DNA from: Weissella thailandensis
Lineage (GTDB): Bacteria > Bacillota > Bacilli > Lactobacillales > Lactobacillaceae
Direction: 5' to 3'
NCBI RefSeq assembly: GCF_005405465.1
Contig: NZ_BJEC01000012.1
Coordinates: forward strand, 1 to 64,000
Length of the DNA stretch: 64,000 nucleotides
Every line of letters starts with the position of its first letter. Within the stretch, counting starts at the first letter, position 1. This document shows positions 58,492-64,000 of the stretch, one piece after another. The notes beneath the pieces were generated by a model, which was not told the origin of the DNA, did not search any database, and was given only the letters and a program-made list of their open reading frames with translations. The translations under genes and the position numbers were made by a program.

Positions 58492-59301
58492 ATGACAGAT
58501 CATTACGGGCTAATTGGTTATCCGGTACAACAATCCAAATCACCAATTATGCAAAATGAAGCCTTTCGGTTGTCTAATGTTGATGCTGACTATCAGTTAT
58601 TTGCTATTGAGCCAGAAAATTTAGGGGAAAAATTTCATGAATTGGTTACCAGTGGTATACGTGGTCTGAATGTCACGATGCCTTTTAAGCAAGCAATTAT
58701 TCCTTATATAGATGAAATGTCTGCGTTATCGAAAAAATTAGGAGTGGTTAACACGATTACTGTGCAAGATGGCCAGGTATTTGGTGACATTACGGACGGC
58801 ATTGGCTTTTGGGCAACAATTCAACAGGTACCAAAGCATGTTGTTGTTTTAGGCACTGGTGGTGCGGCACGCGCCATTATTGCCAGTGCACCTAGTGAAA
58901 GTCAGTTACATGTCTTTAATCGCATGACGCCAGAATTTGATAAGAAAGCAGCCATGTTAGCACCATTATTGGATGAACCATTACATAATATTGCCTATGT
59001 GGATCAGTTTTTATTAGAAGCAGATTTGATTATTAATGCAACAAATGTGGGGATGCAAAATAATCAATCGCTTCTTTCACCAAGACAATTTGCCATTACG
59101 CCAAACCATGCGCAAGTTGTTGATATTATTTATAAGTTGACTGATACACCATTTGTAGCAGCTGCCAAACAGGCCAATCGACAAGCAACCGATGGTCTCG
59201 CCATGTTAGTAGGGCAAGGTGCATTGAGTTTTGAAAGATGGACAGGCATCCAACCTGATCAAAACGCAATGTTGACAGCGATTTTAAGAGAAGGAAGATA
59301 A
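58492..59301 (+). CDS. aroE: Shikimate dehydrogenase
   Basis: 269 residues. Substrate motif YPVQQSKSPIMQNEAF (with Gln where His is usual), NVTMPFKQAI with the catalytic Lys, NTI, then NADP loop VLGTGGAARAIIASA and TDGLAMLVGQGALSFERWTG at the end. Reduces 3-dehydroshikimate to shikimate. First gene of the aromatic operon; the strong CTGGAGA site follows the terminator above closely. Confidence 0.93.
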   Translation: MTDHYGLIGYPVQQSKSPIMQNEAFRLSNVDADYQLFAIEPENLGEKFHELVTSGIRGLNVTMPFKQAIIPYIDEMSALSKKLGVVNTITVQDGQVFGDITDGIGFWATIQQVPKHVVVLGTGGAARAIIASAPSESQLHVFNRMTPEFDKKAAMLAPLLDEPLHNIAYVDQFLLEADLIINATNVGMQNNQSLLSPRQFAITPNHAQVVDIIYKLTDTPFVAAAKQANRQATDGLAMLVGQGALSFERWTGIQPDQNAMLTAILREGR

Positions 59302-59305
59302 TAAA

Positions 59306-60286
59306 ATGATTGTTATCATGGCAGATGAGTCTGCAGCACAAAAAGCTTTAGCGGAGGCCAAGGCTAATCATATAGAGCATGTTTATGCCTCTGAAAATCG
59401 TGTTGGTTTTGCTGGTTTAAAGGACATTGACGATGTTCCATTTATTAATGAGCAGCAAGTCGTAGATGTTATTACGGATCATCCGGGAGCAATGCAAGTT
59501 AGCCGGGCCTTTCATCCAACTGATACGGTGATTCAGACACCTCATTCAACAATTGGTGGTCAGAACTTTAGTTTAATTGCTGGACCGGATGCTATTGAAT
59601 CTGCCGAACATGTTTTAGCGATGGGTCAAGCTGCCAAGGCAGCTGGCGCAACGATTTTACGTGGGGGATCTTATAAACCACGTACGAGCCCATATAGTTT
59701 TCAAGGACTTGGTGAACAAGGACTTATTTGGCATCGTGCAGCGGCAGATGCTTTAGGTATGGACATGATGACAGAAATCATGAGCCCTGCGGATGTTGAT
59801 TTAGTTGGTAAATACACAGATATTTTCCAAATCGGCACACGTAACATGCAAAATTTTTCCTTACTAAAAGCTGTCGGTCGTCAAAATAAACCAGTGTTGT
59901 TAAAGCGCGGTATGAGTGCGACAGTTGATGAGTTTTTAAGTGCAGCAGAGTATATTGCATCTGAAGGGAATCGACAAATCATTTTGATGGAGCGGGGTAT
60001 TCGTAGTTTTGATCAAAAATATTTACGGAATACAATGGATGTTAGTGTGATCCCGGTCTTGCAAAAGTTGACTCATTTACCTGTTTTGGCCGATCCATCA
60101 CATGCTGCTGGGGTTTCTGAACATGTGACGCCAATTGGATTAGCTGCGGTTGCGGCTGGTGCGCAAGGGCTAATGCTTGAAATTCATGATCAACCAGCAA
60201 AGGCCTGGGTGGATGGCAAACAAGCATTGACGCCTGATCAGATGACGAATTTATTTGCAAAAGCAAATGCTATTCATGAACTATGA
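59306..60286 (+). CDS. aroF: DAHP synthase (type I beta) with an unusual metal site
   Basis: 326 residues. The N-terminal ~85 residues form a ferredoxin-like regulatory domain, then a TIM barrel: GGSYKPRTSPYSFQGLGEQGL, LLKRGMSATVDEF, LADPSHAAG (metal His), LMLEIHD (metal Glu) and DGKQAL (metal Asp). The usual AGPCxxE metal Cys (Cys102 in Thermotoga) reads AGPDAIE, with Asp95 at bases 59588-59590. It joins PEP and erythrose-4-P as first step of the pathway. The remaining ligands are intact, so it is probably active with a changed metal site. Confidence 0.9.
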   Translation: MIVIMADESAAQKALAEAKANHIEHVYASENRVGFAGLKDIDDVPFINEQQVVDVITDHPGAMQVSRAFHPTDTVIQTPHSTIGGQNFSLIAGPDAIESAEHVLAMGQAAKAAGATILRGGSYKPRTSPYSFQGLGEQGLIWHRAAADALGMDMMTEIMSPADVDLVGKYTDIFQIGTRNMQNFSLLKAVGRQNKPVLLKRGMSATVDEFLSAAEYIASEGNRQIILMERGIRSFDQKYLRNTMDVSVIPVLQKLTHLPVLADPSHAAGVSEHVTPIGLAAVAAGAQGLMLEIHDQPAKAWVDGKQALTPDQMTNLFAKANAIHEL

Positions 60287-60296
60287 GGTGAATAAT

Positions 60297-61361
60297 ATGG
60301 TGACAGTTTCTGTTCCTGATAAAACTTATCAAGTGCAAGTTTTAGACGGTTTGCGCCATGAAATTGGTAAAAAAATTCGACAAGTATGGTCACCACGACA
60401 GATATTAGTGATTACTGATAAAAATGTGGCTGATCTGTATTTATCTGATACAGTGGTACAACTGCAATCAGCAGGTTACCACGTTGCCACGCTGGTACTG
60501 CCAGCAGGTGAACGTTCAAAGTCATTGGCAAGTCTTGAAAAAGCCATTTCTTGTTTAGCTGAACATCAATTCACTCGTGCGGATGGTGTAATTGCTTTAG
60601 GTGGTGGGGTAGTTGGTGATTTAGCAGGTTTAACAGCCGCCACATATATGCGTGGTATTGCATTCATTCAAATTGCAACATCGCTAACCGCCCAAGTTGA
60701 TTCAAGTGTGGGTGGTAAAACAGCCATCAATTTAGGTCAGACAAAGAATATTATGGGAACATTTTACCAACCTGATTTGGTATTGATTGATCCAACCTAT
60801 CTTAAGACGCTAGCCATTCGTGATTTAGTTGAAGGCTACGCTGAAGTGATTAAATGTAGTGCCTTAGCAGGTGGCGATTTTTGGCAATTGACTGGTACGA
60901 TTCGGACGGTTAATGATATTTTGACTAGATCATCCGATCTGATTACCCAATCTGTACAATATAAAGCTGATATTGTAATGCAAGATGAACGTGAAGCAGG
61001 AATTCGCAAGTATCTTAATTTTGGGCATACGATTGGCCATGCGATAGAATTACTGGCTGAAGGTGGCCTCAGGCATGGAGAAGCAGTGGCAATTGGTATG
61101 ATAGCAATCACAGAACGTTTTGTGGCTGAAAACATTAGTTCGTCTGAATTTTTACAGGCGTTAAATCGGCGCTTACAGCTAGTTGGTTTGCCGGTGGATT
61201 CCGCTTTGATTCGCCAGCCAGCGACAATTGAACAGTTGGCGCACGATAAAAAGAACCTTTCAGGTGTCTTACAGCTAGTCGCAGTTAAAGAACCTGGTCA
61301 ACCAGCAATTATCAAAAAGTCATTGGCAGAGATGACAGAATTTATTGAAGGAGCATCTTAA
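60297..61361 (+). CDS. aroB: 3-dehydroquinate synthase
   Basis: 354 residues from the ATG at 60297 (GAGGTGA site); a longer frame runs into aroF. Sugar-phosphate cyclase with GGGVVGDLAGLTAATYMRGI, TSLTAQVDSSVGGKTAINLGQTKN, a metal Glu in LVEGYAEVIKC and LNFGHTIGHAIE with metal His. NAD- and Zn/Co-dependent. Overlaps nothing but follows aroF by 10 bases. Confidence 0.95.
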   Translation: MVTVSVPDKTYQVQVLDGLRHEIGKKIRQVWSPRQILVITDKNVADLYLSDTVVQLQSAGYHVATLVLPAGERSKSLASLEKAISCLAEHQFTRADGVIALGGGVVGDLAGLTAATYMRGIAFIQIATSLTAQVDSSVGGKTAINLGQTKNIMGTFYQPDLVLIDPTYLKTLAIRDLVEGYAEVIKCSALAGGDFWQLTGTIRTVNDILTRSSDLITQSVQYKADIVMQDEREAGIRKYLNFGHTIGHAIELLAEGGLRHGEAVAIGMIAITERFVAENISSSEFLQALNRRLQLVGLPVDSALIRQPATIEQLAHDKKNLSGVLQLVAVKEPGQPAIIKKSLAEMTEFIEGAS

Positions 61362-61364
61362 CCT

Positions 61365-62543
61365 ATGCGATATATGACAGCAGGAGAAAGTCATGGTCCA
61401 GAAGAGGTTGCCATTATTGAAGGCATTCCGGCGGGCCTGACAATTACAACAAATGATATTAATGAACAACTGGCTCGGCGCCAACATGGTTATGGGCGTG
61501 GTCAACGTCAAGTTATTGAAACAGATACCGTAACGATTATGTCTGGTGTCCGTCACCAAGTCACTTTAGGATCACCCATTGCTTTAAATGTTCATAATGA
61601 TGATCACAATCATTGGTCAAAAATTATGGACCCAAATATCCCCGCGACTGTTGAGAATAGTATGCGTAAAGTCATGCGACCAAGACCGGGTCACGCCGAT
61701 TTAGTTGGTGGCATGAAATATCGTCATCAGCATGATTTGCGAAATGTCCTAGAACGTTCATCGGCTCGTGAGACAGTGATGCGTGTGGCTGTGGGCGCAG
61801 TTGCTAAAAAACTATTGGCAGCGCTCGATATTGATGTTCATGGTTTTGTGACGAATATCGGTCCCGCTAGTTCGGATTTGACACAACTAACGCAATATAA
61901 AACCTTAGCGGAATTACGTGCGGTCACTGAAAGTTTGCCAACACGTGCATTGACTGCTGCGGATGATGAAGCAATGCGTGAAGTGATTGATCAAACAAAA
62001 CGCAATCGAGATACTGTTGGTGGTACGGTGCAAGTCATGGCCACTGGTGTACCAGCTGGGTTAGGATCGTATGTATCAGCAGATGAAAAATTAGATGCGA
62101 AGATTGCCCGTGCAATGGTGGGCATTAATGCCTTTAAAGGTGTTGAATTCGGTGGTGGTTTTGCGAATGCGACAAAATATGGTAGTGAACTGATGGATGA
62201 AATCTATTGGTCAGCTGAGCGTGGCTTTTATCGTGGCGCTAACCATCTGGGTGGCTTTGAAGGCGGTATGACAACTGGTGAAATGATTGTTGTCCGTGGT
62301 CTTGTTAAGCCGATTCCAACACTATACCAACCAATGCAGAGTGTTGATATCGACACTCATGAAGATCACCGTGCATCAACAGAAAGATCAGATACGACGG
62401 CAGTAACAGCAGCAGCAGTTATTGCTGAGGCTATGGTGGCAATTGAACTTGCAAAAGCCATCCTAGATAAATTTGATACTGATAGTTTGTCACGTTTACA
62501 AGAACAAGTGGCAGCTTATCGTGAAGAAATCAAACATTTTTAA
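61365..62543 (+). CDS. aroC: Chorismate synthase
   Basis: 392 residues, usual length. Motifs MRYMTAGESHGPEEVAIIEG, RRQHGYGRGQR, RPRPGHADLVGG, the signature RSSARETVMRVAVGAVAK and EDHRASTERSDTTAV. It needs reduced FMN and turns EPSP into chorismate. Placed before aroA as in many Lactobacillales. Start 3 bases after aroB stop; site TGAAGGAGC is good. Confidence 0.95.
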   Translation: MRYMTAGESHGPEEVAIIEGIPAGLTITTNDINEQLARRQHGYGRGQRQVIETDTVTIMSGVRHQVTLGSPIALNVHNDDHNHWSKIMDPNIPATVENSMRKVMRPRPGHADLVGGMKYRHQHDLRNVLERSSARETVMRVAVGAVAKKLLAALDIDVHGFVTNIGPASSDLTQLTQYKTLAELRAVTESLPTRALTAADDEAMREVIDQTKRNRDTVGGTVQVMATGVPAGLGSYVSADEKLDAKIARAMVGINAFKGVEFGGGFANATKYGSELMDEIYWSAERGFYRGANHLGGFEGGMTTGEMIVVRGLVKPIPTLYQPMQSVDIDTHEDHRASTERSDTTAVTAAAVIAEAMVAIELAKAILDKFDTDSLSRLQEQVAAYREEIKHF

Positions 62544-62568
62544 TTGGAAAAGAATTGTAGGTTAAATA

Positions 62569-63861
62569 ATGGGCAAGATTAAGTTACAAACAGCGGGGAA
62601 AAAACTGCGGGGAACTTTAACGATGCCTGGTGATAAAAGTATTTCACATCGAGCAGTTATGTTGGGAAGTATTGCGTCAGGTGATACGCGGGTACAACAT
62701 CTTTTGGATTCCGAAGATGTTCGTCGTACAGTGACGGCAATGTCAAATTTAGGGGTGACATTTAGTACTGACAATCATGATTTAATTATTCATGGCAGGT
62801 CATTGAATGAACTCGTTGAGCCAAGTCAAATGTTAGATATGGGAAATTCAGGAACGACGGCCCGTTTATTAATGGGGTTATTAGCGAATCAACCATTTGC
62901 GGTAACATTTCGTGGTGACAAAAGTTTATCAAAACGACCATTTGCGCGGGTCATTAAACCATTGATCGCCATGGGCGTCAGTTTTGTGACAAAGAATGAC
63001 CATTTACCAGTCACTAAACTTGGTACACACGAACTGGCAGGCCTCGTTTATGAATTGCCAGTGGCGTCTGCCCAAGTAAAAAGTGCCATTATCTTAGCGG
63101 CACTGCAAGCAAAAACGCCAACGACAATTATTGAGCCAATTGCGACTCGTGACCATACTGAACGAATGTTAGCAGCATTTGGCGTACATTTGGTGCGCGA
63201 GGACCATCAAATTAAAATTACACCACAGACGCATTTAACTGCGACCACTATTCGCGTCCCTGGCGATATTTCGTCAGCCGCTTTTTGGATTGTGGCTGGT
63301 GTGCTGGTTCCGAAAAGTGCGCTTACTCTCAAACAGGTTGGAATTAACCCAACTCGTACAGGTATCATGAAAATTTTGCAACGAATGGGTGCTAAATTTA
63401 CATTTGATAATGAGTCAGCTGATGGAGAACCAATGGCTGATATCCAAGTGCAATCGCAATCATTACATGGCACAACGATTACAGCAGTTGACGTCCCAGC
63501 TATGATTGATGAAATGCCACTAGTTGTGCTCGCTGCGACACAAGCACAAGGCGATACAGTTATCTCGGGTGCTAGTGAATTACATGTGAAAGAAAGTGAT
63601 CGGATTGCCACTGTCACTACCCAGTTAAATAAATTAGGAGCTGATATTGAGCCTAGAGAAGATGGCTTTTATATTCATGGTGGGACACCATTACAAGTTA
63701 AGCAACCAACAATCATCGATTCTTGTGGTGACCACCGCGTGGGGATGATGTTGACCATTGCGGCCTTAATAACAACAGGGGATGTATCACTTGCCAATGC
63801 AGAAGCAGTGAATATTTCGTATCCCAACTTTTTTAGTGATTTAAGTGAGGTCATAGATTAA
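62569..63861 (+). CDS. aroA: EPSP synthase (3-phosphoshikimate 1-carboxyvinyltransferase)
   Basis: 430 residues. Motifs PGDKSISHRAVMLGSIASG, DMGNSGTTARLLMGLLA, FRGDKSLSKRPFARVIKPL, ELPVASAQVKSAIILAAL and ELHVKESDRIATV. Two inside-out alpha/beta domains. Adds enolpyruvyl to shikimate-3-phosphate. The loop FRGDKSLSKRPFARV resembles class II (Gram-positive) EPSP synthases. Only a weak ribosome binding site (GGTTAAATA), but tight placement after aroC. Confidence 0.94.
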   Translation: MGKIKLQTAGKKLRGTLTMPGDKSISHRAVMLGSIASGDTRVQHLLDSEDVRRTVTAMSNLGVTFSTDNHDLIIHGRSLNELVEPSQMLDMGNSGTTARLLMGLLANQPFAVTFRGDKSLSKRPFARVIKPLIAMGVSFVTKNDHLPVTKLGTHELAGLVYELPVASAQVKSAIILAALQAKTPTTIIEPIATRDHTERMLAAFGVHLVREDHQIKITPQTHLTATTIRVPGDISSAAFWIVAGVLVPKSALTLKQVGINPTRTGIMKILQRMGAKFTFDNESADGEPMADIQVQSQSLHGTTITAVDVPAMIDEMPLVVLAATQAQGDTVISGASELHVKESDRIATVTTQLNKLGADIEPREDGFYIHGGTPLQVKQPTIIDSCGDHRVGMMLTIAALITTGDVSLANAEAVNISYPNFFSDLSEVID

Positions 63862-63862
63862 T

Positions 63863-64000
63863 ATGAAAGTGATTTTAATTGGCTTCATGGGAGCTGGTAA
63901 AACAACAGTTGGACAATTACTGGCTGAAAAAACGACGTTGCCATTTTTTGATACAGATCAACTGATTGTCACACAGACTGGTCAGACACCTGGAGAAATT
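63863..64000 (+). CDS. aroK: Shikimate kinase (5' part, cut by window end)
   Basis: 46 residues visible: MKVILIGFMGAGKTTVGQLL holds the P-loop GxxGxGKTT, and FFDTDQLI holds the conserved Asp that binds shikimate. It starts 2 bases after the aroA stop. The rest lies beyond the window. It phosphorylates shikimate for AroA. Confidence 0.9.
   Translation, partial: MKVILIGFMGAGKTTVGQLLAEKTTLPFFDTDQLIVTQTGQTPGEI

Overview
The window is low-GC Gram-positive DNA and looks like a heterofermentative lactic acid bacterium of the Leuconostoc/Weissella group. Weissella is my best guess, from gene order and protein style only. The supporting traits are a FabK-type fatty-acid operon led by fabZ-fabT, an acetylated-intermediate lysine pathway, a VanX-like D-Ala-D-Ala dipeptidase, T-box, THF and lysine riboswitches, and strong AGGAGG-type ribosome binding sites.

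Layout. 1-8157 is the right end of a siphophage-type prophage: end of the probable tape-measure gene, Dit, Tal, baseplate and receptor-binding proteins (one with an SGNH esterase-like domain), holin-type membrane proteins and an amidase endolysin. 8158-9000 has no convincing protein gene. It holds four intrinsic terminators in tandem, at least three of them behind promoter-like sequences, so it may be a cluster of small RNAs. 9001-10720 is a T-box-controlled NhaC-family transporter. 10701-12477 holds an RNase H-like gene (minus strand), an EbsA-like membrane protein and a RluD-type pseudouridine synthase. 12546-16793 is a PyrR-type attenuator, pyrR and a carA-carB-like pair. Both CarA-like and CarB-like proteins have lost catalytic residues and the CarB-like one also lacks domains. 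This is the most unusual locus here. 16864-19873 carries prsA, purB and a CsbD-like gene.

19940-30172 is a full fatty-acid synthesis operon (fabZ-fabT-fabH-acpP-fabK-fabD-fabG-fabF-accB-fabZ-accC-accD-accA) with a promoter and overlapping FabT-type palindromes. 30286-38588 holds housekeeping genes: rpiA, phosphoglucomutase, lemA, htpX, an rRNA/tRNA uracil methyltransferase, a Gfo/Idh/MocA oxidoreductase and a DEAD-box helicase. 38617-43839 holds rex with its own Rex-like sites, an MntR-like regulator, an unknown small gene, folT under a THF riboswitch, a LacI-family regulator and an unknown 340-residue protein.

43856-53931 makes lysine and DAP. lysC is on the minus strand. Divergent from it, a lysine riboswitch precedes alr-lysA-dapH-deacetylase-dapA-dapB-aminotransferase-asd, which holds nearly the whole route from aspartyl phosphate to lysine plus an alanine racemase. 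53946-58460 holds the dipeptidase, a second aminotransferase, an ECF S component and two VIT-family metal transporters. 58492-64000 is the shikimate operon aroE-aroF-aroB-aroC-aroA-aroK, cut by the window end. Its DAHP synthase has Asp where the family's metal-binding Cys normally sits.

All calls rest on reading motifs and context; no database search was possible.
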